Source: an uncultured Bacteroidales bacterium (lineage in GTDB: Bacteria > Bacteroidota > Bacteroidia > Bacteroidales > UBA932). From it: DNA of 56,238 nt. Below the pieces are notes generated by a model. That model worked only from the letters and a program-made list of their open reading frames with translations. It did no database searches and was not told the DNA's origin. Position 1 is the stretch's first letter. Each line of letters begins with the position of its first letter. Made by a program: the position numbers and the translations under genes. The stretch is taken from the NCBI GenBank assembly GCA_949296645.1, contig CASFPH010000012.1, positions 1 to 56,238 on the forward strand, read 5' to 3'. Below, one piece after another: positions 1-8,946 of the stretch.

Positions 1-106
1 AGATAAATTCAAATCGGTTGACTCAAAAAACCTTTATAACTGTCTAATCTTCAATATTTTCAAAGAACTTTTATGATTTTTTAGTGGACACTAATGAAAG
101 ACCTTT

Positions 107-147
107 AAAAGAAGGTGTGCCAAAATGAGAATTTTGACACAACCTTC
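107..147 (-). terminator. Rho-independent terminator of the susC-susD unit
   Basis: An imperfect inverted repeat (arms 111-126 and 131-147, GAAGGTTGTG... against ...CACACCTTC read on the minus strand, with one bulge and one mismatch) follows the SusD stop codon by about 30 bases. On the minus strand it runs into TTTT, as expected for intrinsic termination. The bases to its left hold no gene I can support. Confidence 0.6.
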
Positions 148-178
148 ACCCAAAAAAAACCACTATTTATTATTTCTG

Positions 179-1621
179 CTATCTTTCATACTGAGGTATA
201 TCAGGATTGAATTCGCGCACGTTGTGAGGAAGCGGCATTATGTAACGCGGATCATTTGCCGGCAATGAATATTTTGTTCCGTCAAGATCATGTTCCACCG
301 TTTTTGCGAATTCAGGTTCGGTATTAAGACGTCTGAGGTCGAAATACCTTGTCTGTCCCCACATGGCTGTCTCCCTGCGGCGTTCGTCAAGAACCTTCTT
401 CAGAGCATCCTTATTGTCAGATGCAGTCAGCGGAGTATTGCCGACTATTCTCATGTCTCTGAGTTCATCGAGATAAGCCATCGCCCTTTCGGCACTTCCG
501 GATTCAGACGACCTTGCTTCACATTCCGCAAGAATCAGCAGAAGTTCCTGATAGGAAATACCGTAGTTCGGATTTATATGAGCCACATACATTGTCTTGC
601 CAGGGAAAGACATCTCCTGATAAGTGTTTGCCCTGTCCTTTGCATAGAACAGTTCCTTTCTCTTGTCTATCGCACCGGCAGGCAGATCCGTATCATAAAC
701 CGCCATCAGATCGTCCGACACGAAGATACTGCTTCCGAAATCGTTAGGTCCGAGTCTTACCATCAGATCTTCAGGATTTTCGCCTCTGAACGGATACATA
801 TTGCCGTCCGCATCCACAAGTCTTCCGGAAGACATTCCTTCCTCTGCGGTATAAAGCTTGAGATCTATGAGTTTGCCTGTCCTGTTCAGGCTTCTTGCAT
901 TCTCTGCAGCCTTGAGGGCATCACCGTAATTGCCCATGAACATATGCACTCTCGCAAGAAGGGTATATGCTGCGGCCTTGGTCGGGTGATAAAGATTGTT
1001 GGCCACATCAGGCAACATGGGAGCCGCTTTTTCCAGGTCATCCAGAATAAGTTTATATACCTCGGCGACAGTATTCATAACATATGATTTGCTTACATCT
1101 TCGCTGACTATGATTGGAACTCCATAATCCGTAGCAGCCGTATTCTTGTCATAATGCTTGGCATATGTGTTTACAAGATGGAAATAGCATAGAGCCCTGC
1201 ATGTCACGGCTTCAGCCCAGGCAGCCTGTTTCTTGCTTTCCACACCGTCGGGAACATCCAGTATATTGTTCGCCACAACATTGTAAACATATATTTGAGA
1301 ATACGAATTGCTCCAGAAACCATCATTCATACCTTGAGAAAAAATTTCACCCTCCTTGAATATGTACAGATTTTTCTCATACTCGCCTGCCGCCGTAAAC
1401 TTAAGTCCGGGAGGCACATCCCCGTCACTCATCACCACATCGTCGGTTATATAGTTCATGTAGTTTTCACCGTAATAGCCCAAATCCATTCCATTGAGCA
1501 GCAGGGCATAGTCTTCGTAGTACCTTGGAATCGCTATCCCTTTCGGCTTGTTTCCGAGGAAATCGCTGCACGAGGTCGAAAGCAAGGCTACCAATATTGT
1601 CAATATAATACTTTTTCTCAT
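179..1621 (-). CDS. SusD/RagB-family outer-membrane nutrient-binding lipoprotein
   Basis: This is the surface lipoprotein partner of the SusC-type receptor encoded just upstream. SusD proteins lid the TonB-dependent barrel and bind the incoming ligand (glycan, peptide or other). The N-terminus has a charged start, a short hydrophobic stretch and the lipobox LLSTSC, with Cys18 as the lipidated residue. DFLGNKPKG just after it is typical of SusD families. The middle has TPR-like helices (CRALCYFHLVNTYA, YTLLARVHMFMGNYGDAL) and the C-terminus carries the usual ERRRETAMWGQTRYFDLRRL region. The 480-residue length is normal. It starts five bases after the SusC stop, so the two are co-transcribed. 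No enzymes for a defined substrate lie beside it, so the ligand cannot be inferred. Confidence 0.93.
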   Translation of the reverse strand: MRKSIILTILVALLSTSCSDFLGNKPKGIAIPRYYEDYALLLNGMDLGYYGENYMNYITDDVVMSDGDVPPGLKFTAAGEYEKNLYIFKEGEIFSQGMNDGFWSNSYSQIYVYNVVANNILDVPDGVESKKQAAWAEAVTCRALCYFHLVNTYAKHYDKNTAATDYGVPIIVSEDVSKSYVMNTVAEVYKLILDDLEKAAPMLPDVANNLYHPTKAAAYTLLARVHMFMGNYGDALKAAENARSLNRTGKLIDLKLYTAEEGMSSGRLVDADGNMYPFRGENPEDLMVRLGPNDFGSSIFVSDDLMAVYDTDLPAGAIDKRKELFYAKDRANTYQEMSFPGKTMYVAHINPNYGISYQELLLILAECEARSSESGSAERAMAYLDELRDMRIVGNTPLTASDNKDALKKVLDERRRETAMWGQTRYFDLRRLNTEPEFAKTVEHDLDGTKYSLPANDPRYIMPLPHNVREFNPDIPQYER

Positions 1622-1626
1622 AGCTG

Positions 1627-4600
1627 TTAGAAATTAATGTTAAGACCAAGTACAAATGTAGGAGGGACTTTGGTTCCCCTGCTTGCATATGTCAACTGCG
1701 TACCTGTCCATACTTCAGGATCCAGGTGGTTTCTGTTCGCCGTCCACATCCAGAGATTCTGTGCCTGGAATGTAAGTTTGAGATTCGACATCTTGATCTT
1801 TTCTATCCACCTTGAAGGGAATGTGTATGATATCGATATGTCACGCAGTTTGATATAGTCTGCCGGCTGTACATGTATGTCGGCGGCATTCCAGATATTT
1901 GTCAATGAATTAGGCGCAGAATTGTAATATGCCGGAATACAGTAAATGTCGCTTTCGTCGCCAGGCTGTTTCCATCTGTCGAGATAGAGTCTGTCCATGT
2001 TCGAAGTATATCCGTAATAAACCTGATAGTCTCTCAGATACATGGCGCTTGCCACATCCCTTATAACATGACCTCCATAATATACAAACATGAATGAAAG
2101 TTCAAATCCCTTGTATGATAAAGTATTGGTCATGGATGCTGTGTAAGGAGGGTCGTATGTACCTGAATAAACGAGATCTTCCACGTCTATATCACTTGTA
2201 GACTGAACTTTCGTACCGTCAGCCTTGTATGCCTGAGGCTTACCTGTCGCATCGAGTCCAGCATACCTTATGCTGTAGAGTGAATTGTACGGTTTGCCTT
2301 CCCTTGACTGCAGATAATTATAATATGAGTAGGAAGACGTACCGCTTTCCTGCAGTTCCAGGATCTTGTTGGAGTTGTAGCTGAACATCAGCGATGTATT
2401 CCATCTGAAATCCCTCGTATTTATGTTTACGCTTTCAAGCACCACTTCCACACCGGTATTCCTCATTGAAGCATAATTCTGCAGCAGCTGATCCCAACCG
2501 AGAGTAGGGTCGCTTTCCCTGTAACCCAGCATGTCGTTGGTTTTCTTGAAATAATATTCCACGCTTCCGTTGAGTCTGTTTCCGAAGAATCCGAAATCGA
2601 CACCGACGTTGGTAGTATGCGTTTTTTCCCATCTCAGTGCAGAGTTTGGAGGTGAGGTTATTTCAGCATAATTCTCATTTGTATTCCAGTTAGGCCAGCT
2701 TGCGACCTTTGAAATTATATACGGACCGCTTTCCTTGTATACGTTACCGTTGATACCGTATGTGGCCCTTACCGACAGTCTGTCTATCCATGACACTTCG
2801 CCAGACTTGAAGATCTGATAGTTCGCTCCTACTGACCAGAGAGGACGGTACTGGTATTTCGGGTCCGTACCGAAAAGGTTGGACTGGTCCATTCTTATGC
2901 TCGCGCTTGCGCTCAGTCTGTCGTTGTATGTATATGAAGCGTTGGCATAGAAGGATACATACCTGTCATCCACGGATGATATGGTTGGATTATTTCCATA
3001 TAGTCCGAAATAACCGCCCAATGCTTCAGTACCGTAAATTCCGCCACGCAATTCCACTTCGTTTATATTCTTGTAAGACAGGTTATAATCGTCATAACCA
3101 TATCTGTAGAGACCGTTCTGGTCTGCCGTAACACGTCTTCTTTCGGCTCCGGCAAGGAATGTTACATCATGTTTGTCGGCAAACGTATCATGGTAATTCA
3201 ACTGGGCCCTCATGGTATATGAGTTGGTTCTCTTGTTGGTTTCGCTTACCTGGCCTCCCATAGGGATATGGTTGGTAACGGACCCGTCAGGATTTATCAC
3301 AGTCGCATTGTTGATCATTGATCTCACTTCATATAAATCCTTGGTTTTGTAGGTCTTGTAATATGCACTTCCCTTTTCTGTCTGATATCTCAGTTCAAGA
3401 TTGAGATTGTCGAGAATGTTGAAGCGGGCACCGAGATTGAAGTTGATATACTGGCTCTGTGTGACGCTGAGTCTCTGCTCGTTTTCTGACAAAGGATAGA
3501 ATGATTCGTCCACAAGACCGAGAGAGTTGAGTCTTTCCACTTCTTCCCTGCTCTTTCCGTATTCCCATTTCATAGGATTTCCTTCTTCGTCTCTCAACAT
3601 ATAATAGGATGCCATACCTCCTCCGTTCAGATATGAGAAACCTGAAAATCCGTTATAATATGAATCGTCTATCGAATTTCCCATGAGGCCTACATCCACC
3701 TGGAACCATTTCGTAAAATTGAAATTGTTCTTTACATTGAAGCCTATCCTGTCCTGATACTGACCCTTGTCATAAGGACTGGAACCGGTATAGTTCAAGG
3801 AGAACGAATATCTGTAGAAGTCTGTTCCGCCGTTGAAAGAAAGATTGTGCTGATTGGTCATATTGACCTTGTTCAACAGTTCGTCAACCACCTGGTCATA
3901 TCTGTCGAGACTCTTGTATCTTGCGATTTCGGAATTGAAATATTCATCCGTTATTTTTCCGTCACGTCTGTCGAACAAAAGTCTGTAAACGTCATTGAGC
4001 GCATAACCGTCCGTAGGTGAATCGGTTTCGGCCACTCCTTCATTAAACATTTCAATCTGAAAATCCACGAATTCGGAGGATGACATGAGATTGTCATAAC
4101 TTCTGTCAGGAAGCGGCTGGAAAGAAACCGTACCGTTGTAGCTTATGTTCAGTTTACCGGCCTGACCGCTTCTTGTGGTGATGACTATGACACCGTTTGT
4201 TGATCTGGCTCCATATATTGAAGCGGCAGTCGCATCCTTCAATACGGACACGTTAACGATATCGTTAGGATTGATCATGTCAATATCTCCTTCGAAAGGT
4301 ACTCCGTCAACTACATAAAGAGGGTTCTTGTCAGCATAGATCGTGGATGTACCCCTGATTACGGGCTTGCCCTTGAACATCTGCAAACCTGCCACCATAC
4401 CTTCGAGACGGTCCATGATGTTTGTCTGAAGTTTTGTTTCGATCTTTTCAGTCGTAATAACAGCATATGATCCTGCAGAACGTTCCTTTGATATGGTCTG
4501 GTAACCTGTCACAACCACGTCCTCCAGAGCGATTATGTCCTGGTCAAGAGAGATATCAAGTTTTGACCTGCCTGAAATTTCCGATTCTTTCTGCTCCATT

Positions 4601-5130
4601 CCAACCATTTGACATACCAGCACACCGTCTGCAGGTACACCCTTAATAGAATAGTGTCCGTCAAGGTCGGTAACTGCCGAGAATGAATTGTCGGATTTTA
4701 GATAAATTACCGCACCAGGCACAGGTTCGCCGGTCATTCTGTCTTTTACGACACCGGTAACATCGATTTTATCCTTGCGGGAGGAAGATTCCTGATTCTG
4801 ACTTTTCATAGGAGAAAGCACAATCTGCTTTCCTCTTATCTCATAACTTATTCCCCTTGATTTCAGGAGTTTGTCGAGAACTTTGGATATATCCTCATTA
4901 CCTGATTTCAAATCTACGGTCTGCCTTATATCAATCAGACTGGAATTATACATGAAAGTGAATCCGGTTGATTTTTCAATTTCTTCCAGAACACTTTTAA
5001 GACTTTTGCGCGAGACTTCTATGGAAACATTTCTGTTCTGGGCCAACAAGTCTCCGCCCGGCAATAATGCGGCTGAAGAAACCGCAATGGCAAGCATTAA
5101 AATCCGCCACTTTCCGAATCTTAAATTCAT
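1627..5130 (-). CDS. SusC/RagA-family TonB-dependent receptor with N-terminal STN signalling domain
   Basis: An outer-membrane TonB-dependent transporter that imports ligand captured with its SusD partner. In order: a signal peptide (MNLRFGKWRILMLAIAVSSA), an STN (secretin/TonB N-terminal short) domain at about residues 32-105, a carboxypeptidase-D-like regulatory domain at about 122-205, the plug at about 215-320 with the VVDGVPFEGDIDMINPNDI region, and a long 22-strand-type barrel ending in NINF with a terminal Phe. The STN domain marks it as a transducer that can signal to a periplasmic FecR C-terminus, so it is probably controlled by an ECF sigma/FecR pair. The nearest such pair is 5 kb upstream at 10.1-11.8 kb, past four other genes. 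1167 residues is normal for STN-bearing SusC proteins. Confidence 0.95.
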   Translation of the reverse strand: MNLRFGKWRILMLAIAVSSAALLPGGDLLAQNRNVSIEVSRKSLKSVLEEIEKSTGFTFMYNSSLIDIRQTVDLKSGNEDISKVLDKLLKSRGISYEIRGKQIVLSPMKSQNQESSSRKDKIDVTGVVKDRMTGEPVPGAVIYLKSDNSFSAVTDLDGHYSIKGVPADGVLVCQMVGMEQKESEISGRSKLDISLDQDIIALEDVVVTGYQTISKERSAGSYAVITTEKIETKLQTNIMDRLEGMVAGLQMFKGKPVIRGTSTIYADKNPLYVVDGVPFEGDIDMINPNDIVNVSVLKDATAASIYGARSTNGVIVITTRSGQAGKLNISYNGTVSFQPLPDRSYDNLMSSSEFVDFQIEMFNEGVAETDSPTDGYALNDVYRLLFDRRDGKITDEYFNSEIARYKSLDRYDQVVDELLNKVNMTNQHNLSFNGGTDFYRYSFSLNYTGSSPYDKGQYQDRIGFNVKNNFNFTKWFQVDVGLMGNSIDDSYYNGFSGFSYLNGGGMASYYMLRDEEGNPMKWEYGKSREEVERLNSLGLVDESFYPLSENEQRLSVTQSQYINFNLGARFNILDNLNLELRYQTEKGSAYYKTYKTKDLYEVRSMINNATVINPDGSVTNHIPMGGQVSETNKRTNSYTMRAQLNYHDTFADKHDVTFLAGAERRRVTADQNGLYRYGYDDYNLSYKNINEVELRGGIYGTEALGGYFGLYGNNPTISSVDDRYVSFYANASYTYNDRLSASASIRMDQSNLFGTDPKYQYRPLWSVGANYQIFKSGEVSWIDRLSVRATYGINGNVYKESGPYIISKVASWPNWNTNENYAEITSPPNSALRWEKTHTTNVGVDFGFFGNRLNGSVEYYFKKTNDMLGYRESDPTLGWDQLLQNYASMRNTGVEVVLESVNINTRDFRWNTSLMFSYNSNKILELQESGTSSYSYYNYLQSREGKPYNSLYSIRYAGLDATGKPQAYKADGTKVQSTSDIDVEDLVYSGTYDPPYTASMTNTLSYKGFELSFMFVYYGGHVIRDVASAMYLRDYQVYYGYTSNMDRLYLDRWKQPGDESDIYCIPAYYNSAPNSLTNIWNAADIHVQPADYIKLRDISISYTFPSRWIEKIKMSNLKLTFQAQNLWMWTANRNHLDPEVWTGTQLTYASRGTKVPPTFVLGLNINF

Positions 5131-5209
5131 AAATTTAGTTTTTAATTTTGGTTTTACTGCTTCATAAAACTATTTCACATAGTTTATATCATGATACGCA
5201 ATATATACA

Positions 5210-5239
5210 CAAAACTAAAATCCTTCCGTGACAGACAAG
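5210..5239 (-). promoter_or_regulatory. Bacteroidetes-type promoter for susC-susD
   Basis: On the minus strand a -7 box TAGTTTTG (5217 to 5210) fits the phylum consensus TAnnTTTG. CTTG (5239 to 5236) lies 18 bases upstream at the -33 position. It is located about 80 bases before the SusC start codon, between murA and susC. This means susCD need not rely on read-through from murA. Confidence 0.5.
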
Positions 5240-5259
5240 TTAATTTTTATGCCGTATTT

Positions 5260-6570
5260 TCAATAATCGGTTCTGATTATATTGGCGCCCAGAGCATTAA
5301 GTCTTGCCTCTATATTCTGATATCCTCTGTCTATCTGATCTATGTTTCCTATTACGCTGGTTCCGTCCGCACTCATTGCCGCAATGAGAAGGGCTATTCC
5401 GGCCCTTATGTCAGGAGATGTCATCTTCTTTGCTCTTAGATTTATCCTGTGGTCATGACCTATTACAACAGCCCGGTGCGGGTCGCAGAGTATTATCTGG
5501 GCCCCCATGTCTATCAGTTTGTCGACAAAGAACAGGCGGCTTTCGAACATTTTCTGATGTATGAGCACACTGCCTCTGGCCTGTGTAGCGACTACCAGCA
5601 TGACGCTCAGCAAATCAGGTGTAAGGCCGGGCCACGGTGCATCGGAAATCGTCATTATGGACCCGTCTATAAACGAATCTATGCAATATGTATCCTGCCC
5701 TGGAACAATTATGTCGTCTCCAGATTCTATCAGACCGATGCCCAGTTTTCTGAAACTTTCGGGTATTATTCCGAGATTTCTGAGAGAAACACTCTTTATG
5801 GTAACGTCACCTCGGTTCATTGCAGCCATACCTATAAAACTGCCTACTTCTATCATGTCCGGCAAAATAGTATGCACGGTTCCACCAAGCGAAGAGACTC
5901 CTTCTATAGTCAGCAGATTCGATCCGATGCCGTCTATTCTGGCTCCCATTCCAACAAGCATCCGGCACAACTGCTGTACATAAGGCTCGCAAGCGGCATT
6001 GTATATGGTAGTAACACCTTCCGCAAGCACCGATGCCATTATAATATTGGCAGTACCGGTCACGGAGGCTTCGTCAAGCAGCATGTATGCCCCTTTCAAC
6101 CTTTCACATCTGAAACGATACGCTCCGAGATCCTCGTCATATTCATATTCAGCTCCGAGCCTGCATATTCCGGAAAAATGGGTATCCAGCCTTCTGCGCC
6201 CGATCTTGTCACCTCCCGGCTTTGCAAGCACCGCCGTCCCTGTCCTCGCCAGCAGAGGTCCGACGACCATTACCGAACCGCGCAGACCTGCACAACGCCT
6301 CACGAAGTCATCGCCGGTTATATAATTTCTGTCTATTCCGTCAGCCCTGAAAACATATGACGAAGGCCCCGTTTTTCTGACCTCCACCCCGATTTCCTTT
6401 ATGAGCGATATGAGATTGTTCACATCTATTATATCCGGGACGTTGCGTATCTCAATCTCCCTGTCCGTCAGAAGGGTGGCGCATATAACCTGCAAAGCTT
6501 CGTTCTTCGCACCCTGAGGACTTATCTCTCCCTGCAATCTGTGACCGCCTTCTATTACAAATGATGACAT
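5260..6570 (-). CDS. murA: UDP-N-acetylglucosamine 1-carboxyvinyltransferase (MurA) with Asp at the active-site Cys position
   Basis: Catalyses the first committed step of peptidoglycan synthesis, transfer of enolpyruvate from PEP to UDP-GlcNAc, in the cytoplasm. The protein has the EPSP-synthase fold with GAKNEAL (Lys22, Asn23) at the UDP-GlcNAc site and the loop AKPGGDKIGRRRLDTHF. In the well-studied enzymes the loop reads PGGC; here it is PGGD (Asp121, codon at 6208-6210). Cys-to-Asp at this position is the classical cause of intrinsic fosfomycin insensitivity. I chose the ATG at 6570 because it gives the family N-terminus MSSFVIEGG. An in-frame TTG at 6582 would overlap the murB stop. It follows murB by eight bases, so the two form a peptidoglycan operon. 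Confidence 0.95.
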   Translation of the reverse strand: MSSFVIEGGHRLQGEISPQGAKNEALQVICATLLTDREIEIRNVPDIIDVNNLISLIKEIGVEVRKTGPSSYVFRADGIDRNYITGDDFVRRCAGLRGSVMVVGPLLARTGTAVLAKPGGDKIGRRRLDTHFSGICRLGAEYEYDEDLGAYRFRCERLKGAYMLLDEASVTGTANIIMASVLAEGVTTIYNAACEPYVQQLCRMLVGMGARIDGIGSNLLTIEGVSSLGGTVHTILPDMIEVGSFIGMAAMNRGDVTIKSVSLRNLGIIPESFRKLGIGLIESGDDIIVPGQDTYCIDSFIDGSIMTISDAPWPGLTPDLLSVMLVVATQARGSVLIHQKMFESRLFFVDKLIDMGAQIILCDPHRAVVIGHDHRINLRAKKMTSPDIRAGIALLIAAMSADGTSVIGNIDQIDRGYQNIEARLNALGANIIRTDY

Positions 6571-6578
6571 ATCAGTTT

Positions 6579-7736
6579 TCAAATATATTTCACTTCAGGA
6601 ACAAGTTCTATTCCAAATTTTCTTTTTACCGAATCCCTTACTGCATCTGCAAGTTGCATTATATCGGACGGTTCCGCATTGCCGTTGTTCACTATGACCA
6701 GCGGCTGCTTTTCATAGCATCCTGCCCCGGACAATTCTACCTGGCCTGCCTGTTTTTCCGATTTCGCATTTTCTACATCTTTTACGGATTCCGGAATGGA
6801 TTCGTTTTCCGAAACGGCAGACGCGGGCCGGTTGTATCCTTTCCAGCCGCATTTGTCTATCAACCATGCGGCAGAAAGTTTGTAAGCCCCATCCTTCCCG
6901 GCAAAGGCCGGGACATCAGGATACTCCAGTCTTATTCTGTCTACCAGAGATGCATCCGCAAGAGGATTCTTGAAGAAACTTCCGGCACTGCCGAGTACCG
7001 CAGGATCCGGCAACTTCGATCTTCTTATCTTCACCACGGCATTCCTTACATCCATCGGGGTAAGCGAATCAAGGTCCATTTCGTCCGCAATGCACCCCTT
7101 CATACCGGAAAGTACTTTTCTCAATTCACCGTAATTGATATCTGGTTCTGACTTTTCATGGAAACGGAATACGACATATGTCACCGCCCATCCTGCGAGT
7201 TCATGCTTGAACGCGCTGTCCCTGTAACCGAATCCGCATGAAGCCCTGTCGAAGATTTTCGTTTCTCCTGTAGCGAGAGAAACGGCTTCAACGCTTTCGA
7301 CAGTTCCCGCTATTTCAGCTCCGTATGCGCCTATGTTCTGAACTATGGCACCACCGACCTGTCCAGGTATCAAAGCCAGGTTTTCAATTCCCCACATGTC
7401 ATTTTCAGCACAGTAACGGCAAAGATCGTCCCAGACGACTCCGGCTCCAATCCTCATTCTGCATACTCCGCAGTCTTCCGAAAAGAACTCCATGTTCTCT
7501 ATATAGTCCATGTCCCTGATTCCCGATTTCAGGATGGTACCGTGGAAATTCCCCGTGAAAAGAATATTGCTGCCGCCACCTATATGTTCCAGCGGGTAAG
7601 GCAAATCTCCTTTTGCCGCCATTTCAATCACCTGCAACAATTCATGCGGACTGCCATATTCAACATAGCAGTCCGCATAAACATCCATACCGAAAGTATT
7701 ATGTTCCAGTAATGAGTAATTTCTTCTTATATCCAT
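6579..7736 (-). CDS. murB: UDP-N-acetylenolpyruvoylglucosamine reductase (MurB, type I)
   Basis: The FAD- and NADPH-dependent enzyme that reduces the MurA product to UDP-MurNAc. The start resembles other Bacteroidota MurB proteins (YSLLEHNTFG). The FAD-binding domain contains IGGGSNIL, IPGQVGGAIVQNIGAYG and, later, the substrate/proton-donor segment GSAGSFFKNP with the catalytic Ser. The C-terminus ends LVPEVKYI with the catalytic Glu. At 385 residues it is longer than usual for the family. The excess is a polar Glu/Ser/Lys-rich insertion at about residues 302-337, between AAWLIDKCGWKGY and the conserved KQPLVIVNNGNA. It sits directly upstream of murA and 24 bases downstream of the membrane-protein gene, in the same direction. 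Confidence 0.94.
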   Translation of the reverse strand: MDIRRNYSLLEHNTFGMDVYADCYVEYGSPHELLQVIEMAAKGDLPYPLEHIGGGSNILFTGNFHGTILKSGIRDMDYIENMEFFSEDCGVCRMRIGAGVVWDDLCRYCAENDMWGIENLALIPGQVGGAIVQNIGAYGAEIAGTVESVEAVSLATGETKIFDRASCGFGYRDSAFKHELAGWAVTYVVFRFHEKSEPDINYGELRKVLSGMKGCIADEMDLDSLTPMDVRNAVVKIRRSKLPDPAVLGSAGSFFKNPLADASLVDRIRLEYPDVPAFAGKDGAYKLSAAWLIDKCGWKGYNRPASAVSENESIPESVKDVENAKSEKQAGQVELSGAGCYEKQPLVIVNNGNAEPSDIMQLADAVRDSVKRKFGIELVPEVKYI

Positions 7737-7760
7737 TCTATTCCTTCATGGATGACAACA

Positions 7761-8891
7761 TCAGATTATGGAAAACAGAACGAATGCCCAATGCGCCACG
7801 ATACCTGCTACAAACCCGCCGATCGTATGTGCAATTATGGCTTTCGATGTCAGGTTTCTGAATCCAAGAGTATCGAGCATTGCCGTATGTGTGCTGAGAA
7901 AACCGCTCCAGCACATTCCCATTGCGGTAAACACAGCAATTGCATTTCCATCGATGAATCCTGCAGCCTGGAATTTAGGTACAAGGCTGAGCGCAGCACC
8001 AACTGCGCCGAGTGAAGTTATAGGAAATGCCACAAGTTCCGGATGGCCGAATCCGAAGAGCCAGTCGAAAATGAAATCTATTTTACCTGCAAGCATGGGA
8101 AGCAGGGCTATACCCTGATAAGCACTTCCGTCATATCCGTTTTCTCCGGGGCCGAATGTCAGCATCATTACGAATGATGATATTATGAGCACACCGGGGA
8201 TAATCGCTATACCGAGTTCAACCCCTGTCTTACCTCCGTCGAGAAGGGAGTTGAGTACCCTCAGAAACACTCCTCCTTCCGACTTGAAGGATATTTTCTG
8301 CTCGTTACCGCCGGACACCTCTCCGTCGAGTTCCGGATGCGCCTTGAGGATGAATCTCTGCATGAGCCTTGTAGAAACTATACTGCCGACAAATGAACCT
8401 ATGAGTCCGACAAGCGCAGCGGCAGCGAATCCCCTTCCTGCCATAAAGACTATGACGACAAGTCCCATGCCGAATGCGGTACCGAAGTTGGTAAGCGATA
8501 TCAGCTGGTATTTCTTGAAATATTTGCTGAAGTTCTTGTCGTTGGCAAGGCTTATGATTGCCGGATTGTCTGAAAGGAAAGTAAGCACAGCGCCGAGCGC
8601 AGCGACACCTGGCATATTATATAAAGGTCGCATAAGAGGACGGAGCATAACCTCCAGAAGTCTTACCACCCCGAATTCAATAAGCAGTTTTCCCAATGCA
8701 CCTGTAAGTACGGTGATTCCCATAAGGTAGAATACCGTATTTATCAGAAGGTCATGTGAAGTCTTCATGAGCGTGTTCATCATATTCGGCACACCCATAA
8801 CGGATCCTATACCGCCGAAGATTCCCAAAAATACCACAAGGAATATTCCGGCCTCGATCCTTCGTCTTGTCAGAAATTGCAGATTTTTCAT
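7761..8891 (-). CDS. Nucleoside-recognition (Gate) domain inner-membrane protein
   Basis: A polytopic membrane protein of 376 residues with about eight to ten hydrophobic segments, for example IFLVVFLGIFGGIGSVMG, LINTVFYLMGITVLTGALG and GLVVIVFMAGRG. It contains LSDNPAIISLANDKNF and a second half beginning GVELGIAIIPGVLIISSFVMM. The duplicated layout resembles Gate-domain proteins, a family found in nucleoside transporters, spore-maturation proteins and uncharacterised relatives. I recognise the family only in general terms; substrate and direction of transport are unknown. It lies between the porin-like gene and murB on one strand. There is no obvious link to peptidoglycan synthesis. Confidence 0.65.
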   Translation of the reverse strand: MKNLQFLTRRRIEAGIFLVVFLGIFGGIGSVMGVPNMMNTLMKTSHDLLINTVFYLMGITVLTGALGKLLIEFGVVRLLEVMLRPLMRPLYNMPGVAALGAVLTFLSDNPAIISLANDKNFSKYFKKYQLISLTNFGTAFGMGLVVIVFMAGRGFAAAALVGLIGSFVGSIVSTRLMQRFILKAHPELDGEVSGGNEQKISFKSEGGVFLRVLNSLLDGGKTGVELGIAIIPGVLIISSFVMMLTFGPGENGYDGSAYQGIALLPMLAGKIDFIFDWLFGFGHPELVAFPITSLGAVGAALSLVPKFQAAGFIDGNAIAVFTAMGMCWSGFLSTHTAMLDTLGFRNLTSKAIIAHTIGGFVAGIVAHWAFVLFSII

Positions 8892-8946
8892 AGGCTCAAT
8901 ATGTTATCAATGTTTTTGTTTTCTTGTTCAATAAGGATGCATCTGC

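Noticed and set aside
290-1087. 265-residue plus-strand frame
   Set aside because: Antisense to the SusD gene, which has clear family sequence.
5449-6360. 303-residue plus-strand frame
   Set aside because: Exactly antisense to murA, rich in His/Tyr/Ser from reversed codons, no family resemblance.
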